From NCBI GenBank assembly GCA_965218875.1, contig OZ244707.1, positions 2,852,001 to 2,916,000 of the forward strand: DNA of 64,000 bases, in the 5' to 3' direction. Shown here piece after piece: positions 16,319 to 25,566 of this stretch. How positions within the stretch are numbered: the first letter of the stretch is position 1; each line of letters starts with the position of its first letter. Under the pieces are notes generated by a model. That model was not told the DNA's origin, searched no databases, and worked only from the letters and a program-made list of their open reading frames with translations. This stretch comes from CBDCMJ01 sp965218875 (GTDB lineage: Bacteria; Chloroflexota; Dehalococcoidia; Lucifugimonadales; UBA3495). Made by a program: the position numbers and the translations under genes.

Positions 16319-18217
16319 CTAGCCGCTGTTGCCCGCCGTGGACGCGGCGCGCGGCGAGCCCTCGGGGGTGAACAGGGCCGCCTTCCTCGCCAGTCCGACC
16401 CAGGCCAACAGCTGGAGGAGATTGCGGCTGACCACCACGGCGGTGAACATGCTGGCCAACACACCGATACCCAGGCTTATGGCGAACCCGGTAACCAGCC
16501 CGCCGCCCAGCCGGTCGCCGAACCAGAGGAGCACGCCGCAGGTGATCAGGGTGGAGAAGTTTCCGTCGCGTATGGCGGGCCAGGCGCGGCTGAATCCAAC
16601 CTCCATGGAGGACGCCAGCGTCCGGCCCACGCGCAGTTCTTCCTTCATTCGTTCGAATATCAGCACGTTGGCGTCGACCGCCATACCGATGGACAGTATG
16701 AATCCCCCGATGTGGGAGAGGGTCAGCGTAACGGGAATCAGCTTGAACACGGCCAGCATGACGACGGCGTAGAACACCAGGGCCAGCGAGGACACGATGC
16801 CGGCCATGCGGTAGTAGCTGACCATGAAGGCCATGACCAGGCCCAAACCGGCCAGCCCCGCGATCAAGCTGTTGCGCAGCGACTCGGACCCCAACAGGGC
16901 GTCCACGTCGTTTTCCTGGATGAGCTTTAGCGGCACGGGAAGCCGGCCCGACTCCAACTGGATGGCCAGAGTGCGGGCCTCGTCACGGGTGAACTGGCCG
17001 GTTATCTGGCTTTGGCCGTTGCGGATCCAAGCCCGGGCCACCACGTCGATAATCAGCGCGTCGTCGAGGAAGATGCCGATTCTCCGGTCCTCCTGGTCCA
17101 CGATGCGGCGGGTCAGGTCGGAGAATATCTCAGTCCCCCTGCCCTTGAAGCTGACCGAGACCGCCCAGGCGCCGGTGGCCTGGTCGGTGGTAACAAAGGC
17201 CCGGGACAGGTCGTCGCCGGTAAGCCCAATGTCAGCGTCGGTGGGGTTTATGCAGTCCCCGGTTGCCTGGTTCACCAGCCCGCAGGTCCTGTCCGTGAAG
17301 ACCAACTGCGCGGTCTGGCCGATAAGGTTTTTCGCGTTGTCTATGGCGCTGGTCACGCTGAACTGTTCCAGGGGTCCCAGGGTCTCGACCAGGACTCTCA
17401 CCGCCTCGGCCTTGCTGTCCCGGTTGACGGTAGCCGACTCCGCGCTGAAGGTCCTTTCGTCCCGTTGTTCCACCGAGACGTCTTCGAAGCCGGCGCCGGC
17501 CAGCGCAGACCGAACGGCGTCTATGGTCAGAGACTCTGGGACGGGTTCTTGGAAGCGCAACTGGGTGACCGAGCCGCTGGCCCCGGGAAGCTGGACGATG
17601 ACCCGGTCGTCGCCGAGGCGCTGGATGATGGGCTCCTCGGTGCCGAAGAGGTTCACCCGCCGGTTGATGATGTCCAGCACTCCGTCCATCTGCTCATCGG
17701 TGGGCGGCTCTACGAAGTCGAACTGGACCGTTTCGATGTTCTCCAGCCTGGTCGCCGTGGTCTCCTCGAACTCGGTCAGCCGGGGGTCTTCCTCGTCCAG
17801 CAATACGGTCTTGATCCGGACTCGCTGCGGGTCCCGAGACAGGAGGGTGAAATCCTCAAAGGCGAGTTCATCCCCTCCGTAGCGCAGTTCCTGCAGGGCT
17901 TCGACGACTAACTGGTGGTCTATGGGTTCCCGGAACTTGACGTCTATGCGGGTCCCCGTGTCGGCCTGGTAAATCAGGGAACCGCCCCCCCTCAGGTCCA
18001 GTCCCAGCTTGAGCCCCAGGGGGCCGGACCCGTCCCGCCGCAGGTCTAGGCTGCCGGGCAGGTCTATGTTGATCTGCTTGAAACCCAGGGCAGCCAGGGC
18101 CAGGCCCAGCACCACGAGGATAACCAGGGTGAGGCGGACGCTTCGCCAGCGTACGGTTGGAGACCACAGCAAGGACAACCCGGCGCCGAGGACGCTTAAC
18201 AGTGACCTGGACCTCAT
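16319..18217 (-). CDS. secD: Protein translocase subunit SecD
   Basis: SecD partner of SecF, 632 aa. N-terminal membrane helix (about 25-48), motif LGLDLRGGGSLIYQAD, a large periplasmic region (about 70-430) with QLPGASGSVTQ and NAKNLIGQTAQLVF, and six C-terminal helices with GGFILSIGMAVDANVLIFERMKE and FSTLITCGVLLWFG. The start overlaps the end of the tRNA-nucleotidyltransferase gene by 4 bp. It is part of the priA-def-cca-secD-secF run. Confidence 0.96.
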   Translation of the reverse strand: MRSRSLLSVLGAGLSLLWSPTVRWRSVRLTLVILVVLGLALAALGFKQINIDLPGSLDLRRDGSGPLGLKLGLDLRGGGSLIYQADTGTRIDVKFREPIDHQLVVEALQELRYGGDELAFEDFTLLSRDPQRVRIKTVLLDEEDPRLTEFEETTATRLENIETVQFDFVEPPTDEQMDGVLDIINRRVNLFGTEEPIIQRLGDDRVIVQLPGASGSVTQLRFQEPVPESLTIDAVRSALAGAGFEDVSVEQRDERTFSAESATVNRDSKAEAVRVLVETLGPLEQFSVTSAIDNAKNLIGQTAQLVFTDRTCGLVNQATGDCINPTDADIGLTGDDLSRAFVTTDQATGAWAVSVSFKGRGTEIFSDLTRRIVDQEDRRIGIFLDDALIIDVVARAWIRNGQSQITGQFTRDEARTLAIQLESGRLPVPLKLIQENDVDALLGSESLRNSLIAGLAGLGLVMAFMVSYYRMAGIVSSLALVFYAVVMLAVFKLIPVTLTLSHIGGFILSIGMAVDANVLIFERMKEELRVGRTLASSMEVGFSRAWPAIRDGNFSTLITCGVLLWFGDRLGGGLVTGFAISLGIGVLASMFTAVVVSRNLLQLLAWVGLARKAALFTPEGSPRAASTAGNSG

Positions 18218-19710
18218 GGGCCTTCCGGTCCCCGACGGGCGCCGTGGTCCCGGGGAAGATCCAGAGCCTCGGAGGCAAGGGCCAGGGCTTCATCCCTGGT
18301 GGAGATCTCCCCTGCCCCACGGGCTTCTTCGATGCGCTCCAGCAGCCGGCCAATGACCGGTCCCGGGCTTAGATGCAGTTGCTCGATGAGTTCGTTCCCG
18401 TTGAGCAGGCGGAGGCCGGGGCCGGCCTCCGCCTGCTGAAAACCCGACTGTATAACGTGCCCGGTCATTCTAGCACGGTTGGCCCACTGGTCGGGATTGA
18501 GCTCAGGGCCCCTTGCCGCCAGATAGTCGGCCTGGCTGAGATACATGGTGTCCACCGCCACGTCTCCCACGTCACGGAAGAAGCGGTAGATAGCGCGGCG
18601 GGTGGGCAGGTATTCGACGCCCTGCATCATGTGGGCCGGGCGAAGGTGGTGCCTCACCATGTCAGACACCATGCCGATGCCCCGGGAGCCCACGCGCAAT
18701 TGGGCCAGCCGCTCCTCCGCCATGCCGGCCCCCGCCTCGGAGTGGCCCGGAAAGCGGGTGCGTCCGGTCTCGTCCACCTGCTTGGTCCTGGGCTTGGCTA
18801 CGTCGTGGAGCAAGGCAGCCAGCTTGAGCATGGTCCGCCGGGAGTGGCCGTCGCCGGCGTCCCGGCTAAAGTAGCCGGCCGTTTCCGCGGTCCAGTAAAT
18901 CAGGGTGTACACCGGGGAGTGTTGGTGGCCCTTGGTGACCCGCTCCGCGTTTTCCACCGCGTGCAGCGAGTGGCCCCAAACGTCCCAGTAGTGCATCTTG
19001 GGCTGTTCCACGCCCTTGGTTTCGGCCAGTTCGGGTATGACCCGGCATAGCAGGTCCATGCGATCCAGGGCTTCCAGGCTGCCCTTGGCGCCGTCCAGCG
19101 CCAGGATGTGCAGGAATTCGTCCCGGACCCGCTCCGCGGCGACCTCGCCCAGGTGCGGAGCGTCGGCAAGGACCTGTCGAGCCGTTTCCGGCTCCAGCCG
19201 GAACCTCAGCGCGGCGGCCAATCTTACCGACCTCAGCAAGCGGCAGGGGTCGTCCCGAAACACGCGGGGACTGACGGCCCGGAGGCGCTTGTGCACCAGG
19301 TCCGCCCGTCCTTGAAACGGGTCTATCAGGTGCTCCCCCGGCGTTTCCGAGGCCCATTGGGCCAGGGGCAGGGCCAGCGCGTTTATCGTGAAGTCCCTGC
19401 GGGCCAGGTCTTCTTCGATGCTGCCGGTGAACCTGGACAAGTCCACGGTCCAGGGGTTGCCTTCGCAGTCCGGGGCCACCACCCGCGCCGTGCCAAAGGC
19501 CTGGCCCAGGGGAACGAACTTCCCGCCCAAGGCCGTTGCCAGCTCTCGGCCCAGCGCCAGGGAATCGGCCGCCACCGCCACGTCTATGTCCCAGCCGGCG
19601 GAGCGCGACAGGAGCGAATCCCGCAGGTGTCCGCCCACCAGAAAGGCGGGAACCCCCCGGCGGCCCAGGTGCTCTCCCAGCTTGGCTAGCATCTCCGAAG
19701 GTCCAGCCAT
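18214..19710 (-). CDS. CCA tRNA nucleotidyltransferase / poly(A) polymerase family, with HD domain
   Basis: 498 aa. The class II nucleotidyltransferase head has FLVGGHLRDSLLSRSAGWDIDVAV (G-G-x-x-R-D and D-x-D motifs) and FTINALAL. It is followed by the RNA-binding neck with RLLRSVRLAAALRF, an HD domain with LAALLHDVAKPRTK near residue 300 and a C-terminal helical part. It would add CCA to tRNA 3' ends or poly(A) tails. The one complete tRNA in the window already encodes CCA, so a repair role is plausible. Coupled to secD by a 4-bp overlap. Confidence 0.88.
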   Translation of the reverse strand: MAGPSEMLAKLGEHLGRRGVPAFLVGGHLRDSLLSRSAGWDIDVAVAADSLALGRELATALGGKFVPLGQAFGTARVVAPDCEGNPWTVDLSRFTGSIEEDLARRDFTINALALPLAQWASETPGEHLIDPFQGRADLVHKRLRAVSPRVFRDDPCRLLRSVRLAAALRFRLEPETARQVLADAPHLGEVAAERVRDEFLHILALDGAKGSLEALDRMDLLCRVIPELAETKGVEQPKMHYWDVWGHSLHAVENAERVTKGHQHSPVYTLIYWTAETAGYFSRDAGDGHSRRTMLKLAALLHDVAKPRTKQVDETGRTRFPGHSEAGAGMAEERLAQLRVGSRGIGMVSDMVRHHLRPAHMMQGVEYLPTRRAIYRFFRDVGDVAVDTMYLSQADYLAARGPELNPDQWANRARMTGHVIQSGFQQAEAGPGLRLLNGNELIEQLHLSPGPVIGRLLERIEEARGAGEISTRDEALALASEALDLPRDHGARRGPEGP

Positions 19711-19713
19711 GGG

Positions 19714-20277
19714 TTATCCCGCCTGGGCTTCTTCGTCCTCGGCCAGACCTGGGGCCCCGGCGCCGCCCTGGCTTTCATCGTCCTCGTCATCCTCGTCTTC
19801 ATGGGCGGAGGTTATCTTCCATAGGCTATCCGGTGACACCAGGTGGTCGATGTACAAGACGCCGTTGAGGTGATCGGTCTCGTGCTCCAGGGCCTGGGCC
19901 AGCAGGTCGTCGGCCTTGATCCGAATGACCTTGCCGTCCAGTCCCAGCGCCTTGGCCCGCACGTTGACCGAGCGCTTCACCGTTCCGCGGTATCCGGGAA
20001 TGCTCAAGCAACCCTCCTCCACCTCCCTCTCCCCCTCCTGCTTCACGATCTCCGGATTGATCAGCACCAGGGCCTCCTCCATTTCCGGCGTTTGAATCAC
20101 CGCCACTTTCTGCAGCGACCCTATCTGGTTAGCGGCCAACCCAACCCCATGCTCGTCGTGCATGGTCTCCACCATGTCCTCGACGAGCTTCTTTATGTTA
20201 GTAGGGATCTTGCCCACTTTCTTGGCCTGCTGCCGCAGGATAGGATCGGGCAGGTGCCGCATGCGCAATACCGTCAC
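19714..20277 (-). CDS. def: Peptide deformylase
   Basis: Fe/Zn hydrolase that removes the N-formyl group from nascent proteins, 187 aa. The three diagnostic motifs are present: GVGLAANQIG, EEGCLSIPG and LEHETDHLNG (HExxH). The C-terminus has an unusual acidic run (EDEDDEDDE) and ends about 30 residues beyond a typical PDF. It is 3 bp before the nucleotidyltransferase gene, and 204 bp separate it from priA. Confidence 0.96.
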   Translation of the reverse strand: MTVLRMRHLPDPILRQQAKKVGKIPTNIKKLVEDMVETMHDEHGVGLAANQIGSLQKVAVIQTPEMEEALVLINPEIVKQEGEREVEEGCLSIPGYRGTVKRSVNVRAKALGLDGKVIRIKADDLLAQALEHETDHLNGVLYIDHLVSPDSLWKITSAHEDEDDEDDESQGGAGAPGLAEDEEAQAG

Positions 20278-20481
20278 TCTGGTTCACCCCCGTTGGCAGT
20301 GTACGAGACCGGAACGGGACCCGGTCCGACCGGGAAGCCATGGAGCGGCCAAGCGCCGGATTCTCGGCCCACCCAATACGGATTCAGAATCCCTCCACAC
20401 CCCTGGCCATGCAGAATTCGCATCCAGGCAAACATTTCGCGGGACATTATATTGAAGCCTCTCCGGGAGTGTAAAGCTGCC

Positions 20482-23025
20482 TCAGAGGAGGTGGACCGGG
20501 TCCACGTCCACGGTGCATCCCCGTGGGAAGGGGCGCCGCTCCAGGAAACCCTGAAGGAACTCATGAAGATTACGACCCCTAACGATTAGATGCCATCGAT
20601 AGCGCCCCCTCAGGCGCGAGGGCATCCCCCGGGCCGGGCCGATGATCTCCACGTCGGTCAGACCCTCGGCGACGGCCTGCTGCCGCAGCTCCCGCGCGGC
20701 GGACGCCGCCTCCCTTTGGCACAGGGAGTCGTTCACGTCCTGGCACACCAGGTGCACCAGGCGGTTGAAGGGAGGGTTGCCCATCCTGCGCCGGGTCTGA
20801 ATCTCCTGCCGGAACATGGAGTGGTAGTCGTGTTGGGCCGCGGCGGCCACGGCGTAGTGCTCCGGGGTATAGGTCTGAACGACGACCTTCCCGGGAGCCT
20901 GGCCCCTGCCGGCCCGGCCCGCCACCTGGCACAGAAGGCCGAAGGCCCGCTCGCCGGCCCGGAAGTCGGGTAGGTGCAGCCCGACGTCGGCCAGCACCAC
21001 GCCTACCAGCGTGACGTTGGGCACGTCCAGTCCCTTGGCCACCAACTGGGTGCCCACAAGCACCTGAGTTTCTCCATTTTGCAGCCGTTCCATGACCTGC
21101 TCGGGGGCAAGTCCGGCCCTGGTGGCGTCGGCGTCCCAGCGTTCGACCCGGGCCCCGGGGAGCAGGTCGCAGACCCTCTCCACAACCTTCTGGGTGCCTA
21201 TGCCCAGGCTGCGCACGCGCTTCCCGCGGCATTGCCTGCAGAAGGCGGGCGGGCGGGTGCGCCGGTTGCAACGGTGGCACATCATCCGCCCGTCCGCCGA
21301 GTGGTAAGCCAGGGCTACCGAGCAGGAGGCGCAGGAGGCCACGTGGCCGCAGTCTCTGCACTGCACGATGGGCCCGCTGCCGCGGCGGTTCAGGAACAGA
21401 ATGGCCTGCTGGCCCCGGCCAATACGGTCCTGCAGCGCTTGGACGAGGGCCCGGCTGAAAATATCCCGGTTCCCTTCCCGGAGTTCCCGGCGCATGTCCA
21501 CGACTTCCACCGGAGCAAGTTCGGGCGGAGCAAGCTCAGGCGGAGCAAGCTCGGGGCGGCGGCTGAGGCTGCTCCCAATCCGACGAGGCAATTCGAGCAA
21601 GCCGGAGCGGCCCCGCTTGGCCTGGTAGTAGGTCTCCACGTCCGGAGTGGCGCTGCCCAGCACCACGACGGCGCCGGTGAGCCGCGCCAGCTCGTCAGCC
21701 ACCGTCCGGGCGTGGTACAAAGGGTGGGTCTCCTCCTGCTTGTAGGTCCACTCGTGCTCCTCGTCAATGACTATCAATCCCAACCGGGAGAGAGGGGCGA
21801 AGAGGGCGCTCCTGGGACCCACCACGACGTCATAGTCCCCGTCGTTTATCTTCCACCACTGGTCGAACTGTTGACGCCGGGTGAGGCCGCTGTGAAGAGT
21901 GACCACCCGGCCGGGGAAACGGGCGTTGACCCGTTGCATGGTTTGCGGCGTGAGGGATATCTCCGGCACAAGAAACACGGCCTGCCGGCCCAGGGCTATG
22001 GTGTGTTGGATGGCCCGCAGGTACACCTCGGTCTTGCCGCTGCCGGTTACCCCGTGCAGCAGAAAAACCCGGGGCGTGTGGCGCCGGTCGGCTATGGCCC
22101 GGACGACTTGCTCCAGCGCTTCATCCTGCTCCGGGGTCAACTCGAGTGGCGGCCCGGCGGCGTCTCCGGACGTGGTCGCGGGAGCCTGCGGTTCCAGCCG
22201 GACCCACTCCTGGCCCAGGAGACCTTTTCGTATCAGCGCGGTGGCCACGCCGTGGCCGAACTCTTTGTTGGCCTGGACCGCGGGATAGCTGGGAGCCCGC
22301 TCCCTCACCGCCAGCAACAGGTCCTCCTGGCGCCGGCCAAGCCGGACTCCCGCGGGCTGGTCCTCAGGTTGCGGTTCTCTGGGATACACGGGGAACAGGA
22401 AGCTCTCGTAGCGGGTGGCGACCCGCGGGCGGGGCAGCTCGGTTTGCCGGCGCAGCAGGCCCTTGTCCAGCAACCGCGCCAGCGCCCGCTCTCCGTTGCG
22501 GCCCAGCAGCTTGGTGAACGCCTGCTCGTCGTAGCCGGTCCTGGAGTCCAGCCCGCGCAGGACCTCCGCCGCCTCGGGCCGGAGAAAAGACAAGTCCGCG
22601 CCGGTCAAGGACGTCCAGTCCGCCTCGTTGGGCCCCGGCGCCTCCCCGGCCCTGGGGACTGGATAAATCCGGGAGCGGACCTGGGTCTCGAATCCCGGCG
22701 GGAGCAGCGGTGAAATAGCGTCGAAGAGGGGACAAAGGTAGTACCCGCTCAACCAGCGGGCCAGGTCCAGGCGCTCCCGGCTGACGAGGGGGGCGGGGTC
22801 TATGGGCTGGAGAATGTCGCGGGTGACCTCGACCCGGGGGGCGGCGGCCAACTCGGCCACGACGCCCTGGGCCACACGCCGGCCGAAGGGGACCCAGACC
22901 AACTGGCCCGGCTCAACCACGAACCGGTTGGGAATGCTGTAGGAGAAGGTGCGGGAGTGGGCAACCGGGGCGTCCACCGCCACCTCAGCGTACCGTTTGC
23001 CCGTCCCTGTGTCTCCGGAAGTCAC
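20482..23025 (-). CDS. priA: Primosomal protein N' (replication restart helicase PriA)
   Basis: Superfamily 2 DNA helicase that reloads the replisome at stalled forks, 847 aa. N-terminal 3' DNA-binding and winged-helix regions, P-loop LLHGVTGSGKTEVYLRAI, VIDEEHEWTYKQEE (DEEH box), GSATPDVETYY, zinc-binding cysteines in CRDCGHVASCASC and CHRCNRR...CRQC, then the C-terminal helicase lobe with QVAGRAGRG. An in-frame 15-bp triplication encodes PELAP repeats just before the second lobe. It starts 54 bp after rplS ends. Confidence 0.96.
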   Translation of the reverse strand: MTSGDTGTGKRYAEVAVDAPVAHSRTFSYSIPNRFVVEPGQLVWVPFGRRVAQGVVAELAAAPRVEVTRDILQPIDPAPLVSRERLDLARWLSGYYLCPLFDAISPLLPPGFETQVRSRIYPVPRAGEAPGPNEADWTSLTGADLSFLRPEAAEVLRGLDSRTGYDEQAFTKLLGRNGERALARLLDKGLLRRQTELPRPRVATRYESFLFPVYPREPQPEDQPAGVRLGRRQEDLLLAVRERAPSYPAVQANKEFGHGVATALIRKGLLGQEWVRLEPQAPATTSGDAAGPPLELTPEQDEALEQVVRAIADRRHTPRVFLLHGVTGSGKTEVYLRAIQHTIALGRQAVFLVPEISLTPQTMQRVNARFPGRVVTLHSGLTRRQQFDQWWKINDGDYDVVVGPRSALFAPLSRLGLIVIDEEHEWTYKQEETHPLYHARTVADELARLTGAVVVLGSATPDVETYYQAKRGRSGLLELPRRIGSSLSRRPELAPPELAPPELAPVEVVDMRRELREGNRDIFSRALVQALQDRIGRGQQAILFLNRRGSGPIVQCRDCGHVASCASCSVALAYHSADGRMMCHRCNRRTRPPAFCRQCRGKRVRSLGIGTQKVVERVCDLLPGARVERWDADATRAGLAPEQVMERLQNGETQVLVGTQLVAKGLDVPNVTLVGVVLADVGLHLPDFRAGERAFGLLCQVAGRAGRGQAPGKVVVQTYTPEHYAVAAAAQHDYHSMFRQEIQTRRRMGNPPFNRLVHLVCQDVNDSLCQREAASAARELRQQAVAEGLTDVEIIGPARGMPSRLRGRYRWHLIVRGRNLHEFLQGFLERRPFPRGCTVDVDPVHLL
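21511..21555 (-). repeat. Three 15-bp in-frame tandem repeats within priA
   Basis: Units 21511-21525, 21526-21540 and 21541-21555 are CGGAGCAAG[T/C]TC[G/A]GG and encode P-E-L-A-P three times. Being a multiple of three they keep the frame, so copy number can change without loss of function. They fall in a surface linker between helicase lobes. Confidence 0.8.
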
Positions 23026-23079
23026 GGGCTGAGTGGCGGGGAAAGCGAAGGCTTGGGGTCCAGGCCCCTGCCTGCTGCC

Positions 23080-23460
23080 TCAGGCCCGGCCGGTCGCCTG
23101 ATTGCGCTGGGGGCGAGGGGGCGTCTTCTCCTTGATGCGCGCCGCCCGTCCTTGGAGGCCGCGCAGATAGTAAAGCTTGGACCGGCGCACCAACCCCCGG
23201 CGAAGGACTTCCAAGGAGTCGATGAGCGGGGAGTGCAGGGGGAAGATACGTTCGATGCCGATGCCCGCGGAAATCCTGCGGACGGTAAAGTTGGCCGCGG
23301 GTCCCACGCCGTTTTGCATCCGGATCACCACTCCCTGAAACGCCTGCACCCGTTCCCGGTCTCCCTCGCGGATTCGAAAGTTGACCCGGACCGTGTCGCC
23401 TGGGCCAAAGGAGCTAATTCTGGGATTGGACTCTACGCGGACCAGCGTTTGGGCATCCAT
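23080..23460 (-). CDS. rplS: 50S ribosomal protein L19
   Basis: 126 aa, standard L19 length. Signature segments FGPGDTVRVNFRIREGDRERVQAFQGVVI, FTVRRISAGIGIERIFPLHSP and GLVRRSKLYYLRGLQGRAARIKE are all present. It sits at the 30S-50S interface. A -10 box lies just upstream. The gene precedes priA on the same strand. Confidence 0.97.
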   Translation of the reverse strand: MDAQTLVRVESNPRISSFGPGDTVRVNFRIREGDRERVQAFQGVVIRMQNGVGPAANFTVRRISAGIGIERIFPLHSPLIDSLEVLRRGLVRRSKLYYLRGLQGRAARIKEKTPPRPQRNQATGRA

Positions 23461-23482
23461 AAGTTATGACCTGTCCTGAGTT

Positions 23483-23510
23483 AGTATAGCGGGCCGGCCG
23501 CGTTGTCACA
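23483..23510 (-). promoter_or_regulatory. Promoter of rplS
   Basis: The minus strand reads TATACT at 23488-23483, with TGTGACA about 15 bases upstream as a partial -35. The expected start of transcription is 10-20 nt before the rplS ATG. Confidence 0.45.
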
Positions 23511-23900
23511 GATTTCCCGCATCCCGGGGGTCGGTCGAGTACCCCGCGACTGGAACCCCGTCCGGGGTATGAGCCCCCCTGGGCTGAAGGGTCGCCCACC
23601 CACCTCGCCGGGACGTCGTGGGACCCCAGGGGCCGCCTTTGGATGGACAGTGACCTGGCGGGCCCCCTGATGTCTCGCCTCGGTTGTTCGACCCTGGATA
23701 TTATAGGGAGGTCGAATGGGCTAGGCAACACCGTTTCGGCCCCGGTACAGGGCTGGTTTTGTCGTGCAACCGAAAGCAACTGCCTTTGATGTCAATAGGC
23801 GGCAACCCTGCGCGACCCTGCGCGACCTCGCCCCCCACATCATTGCGCCTCTCACGCCCCGTCCCTGTCATTCCGTTGGAGCGGCAGCGGCCCCCAGCCC

Positions 23901-24081
23901 CTGTCATTCCGCCGGAGCGAAGCGACGAGGAATCCAAAGTGGTTGCTGGAGGGCGCTCCAAGCCTCCCGGCTGAGCTCACGGTTGCCGGTGCCGGGGGTC
24001 CGGTTAGCAGCGGGTCCTTTCCAGTGCCAACGGGGGTGGCGCACGAGGGCCTTGGATTCTTCGGCAAGCTCAGAATGACGG
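23901..24081. repeat. MITE-like inverted-repeat element, copy B
   Basis: Left arm 23901-23938 (CTGTCATTCCGCCGGAGCG then AAGCGACGAGGAATCCAAA) and right arm 24050-24081 (CCTTGGATTCTTCGG then CAAGCTCAGAATGACG) are imperfect inverted repeats about 181 bp end to end. Same arm family as copies A and C. Confidence 0.6.
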
Positions 24082-24441
24082 GGGGGATGGCGTGTAGGAG
24101 TGAGGATGACATGTGGGAATGGGGGATGACGTGTAGGGGGCGCAGGCTCGTATAATTTTCGACGCTGATCGCTACATCCATCGGGCAAGCCTAAGGCTTG
24201 CCGCTGCAATGAGTCACAGTCTCAGTCGCAGAGGCAGCTACATGAGCTGGTTTTGGGCACGGCTGGAGGACCCCGGCGTGCCAGGGGCCCAGGTGTTATA
24301 TGCCCGGCATCCTGCTATAGAATATAGGCCATCCCACGCGTGGAGCGCGCGAGTATGGCGCACCTCTTCGGCGGAAGCAGTAGACCCCTTCGGGAGAAGC
24401 AGGCGCCAAACCGACATTCGTGAATGACAAGGAGAAGGACG

Positions 24442-25296
24442 ATGGCCACTCGAACCCCCGTAATTGACTCACAAGTTCATGCCTACGAGCGTAACGGCCC
24501 GGAGCGCCCTTGGCGGGGATTCTTGCAGGGCCCTGACGAGGTCACCGGCGACGATATGGTGGTGGCGATGGATGCAGTCGGCGTGGACGGGGCGCTGCTG
24601 ATTTCCCCTTTCTCTCTGTACGGGTACGACGCCAGCTACGCGGTGCAGGCATACGAGCAACACCCGCAGCGGTTCGGGCTGATCCGGCCCTTTGATCCGG
24701 ACTCAGACGCCATCGCCGAGGAGATGGCCGAGTGGACCGGGAGGCGGGGCGTGGTCGGGGCCCGGGTCATGCTGGGAGCCCAGGAGTTCGAAGCGGACCA
24801 CCCGGGCCTCAACCACATCCTCGCCGCGGGCGCCCAAGCCGGCGTCCCGGTGAACGTCATGGCATCGGGCAAGCTTCCCCTGTTGCGCGAGCTGGCGCGC
24901 CGCAATCCCAACACCCAGGTGGTGATAGACCACGTGGGCCTGGCCCAGCCATTCGACCCGCCACCGCCGGCGGAACCGTTTGCGGACTTGGCCAACGTGC
25001 TTTCATTGGCGGAATGCGACAACGTGGTCATCAAGATCTCGGGGGCCTGCACCCTGTCCCATCAGCCATTCCCGTACCCGGATATCTGGGAGCCGCTGGC
25101 GAAGGTGTTTGACGCCTTCGGCTTCGACCGGTGCCTCTGGGGCACAGACTGGACTCGGGCGGTGAAGCTGCTGACCTACGAGCAGGGAGTTGAGGCCTTC
25201 CGGGTTACCGAGAGCCTGACGGATGCGGAGCGTTCCGCGCTCATGGGTGGAACCCTGGCCAAGATTTACAACTGGTCGCCAGGGGTGAGCGGCTAG
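24442..25296 (+). CDS. Amidohydrolase family protein (ACMSD-like TIM barrel)
   Basis: Metal-dependent hydrolase or decarboxylase of the amidohydrolase-2 superfamily, 284 aa. It has VIDSQVHAYER (the H-x-H-like metal motif reads Q-V-H), VVIDHVGLAQPF, IKISGACTLS and WGTDWTR (Asp ligand). The ATG at 24442 follows AAGGAGAAGG at ideal spacing. Relatives include 2-pyrone-4,6-dicarboxylate lactonase and ACMS decarboxylase, so a role in aromatic or dicarboxylate breakdown is likely but inferred. It opens a plus-strand catabolic stretch. Confidence 0.82.
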   Translation: MATRTPVIDSQVHAYERNGPERPWRGFLQGPDEVTGDDMVVAMDAVGVDGALLISPFSLYGYDASYAVQAYEQHPQRFGLIRPFDPDSDAIAEEMAEWTGRRGVVGARVMLGAQEFEADHPGLNHILAAGAQAGVPVNVMASGKLPLLRELARRNPNTQVVIDHVGLAQPFDPPPPAEPFADLANVLSLAECDNVVIKISGACTLSHQPFPYPDIWEPLAKVFDAFGFDRCLWGTDWTRAVKLLTYEQGVEAFRVTESLTDAERSALMGGTLAKIYNWSPGVSG

Positions 25297-25566
25297 GCCG
25301 GCGAGGCTGCCCCAGCGGCGGGAAGGCCGCTTGGTCCAAGAACGGCCGGCGCCGGCCGCTGCTTCCGGTGAAGAGTGGCAGGCCAAGGCGCCAGCGTTGG
25401 CGGCGTTGATAAGGCGCGGACCGGTGCCCAAAATCAAAACTGTTGACGTTCACTATCGTCATGGGTAAACCCGCGATTGCTCCGCCGCGGCGTTTCGTCC
25501 TCGGTAGAGCGAGACCCGTGGTGCAGAATGTGGCTCTGGTTTAGGTCGGCCATCGGAGCGGTCGAA

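Larger units (their letters stand above)
23461..24441. other. 980-bp gap without a confident gene
   Basis: Between divergent rplS and the amidohydrolase gene. It contains copy B of the inverted-repeat element and an extra partial arm (CTGTCATTCCG near 23872). The short open frames here are Arg/Pro/Ser-rich, follow the repeats and show no family features. Confidence 0.6.

Noticed and set aside
20274..20564. Short minus-strand frame between def and priA
   Set aside because: Half of it lies inside priA in another frame and the rest shows no coding character.
20974..22713. 579-codon plus-strand frame opposite priA
   Set aside because: High-GC shadow of priA; no domain or start signal.
23414..23779. 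121-codon minus-strand frame upstream of rplS
   Set aside because: Overlaps the rplS start and promoter; sequence looks random.
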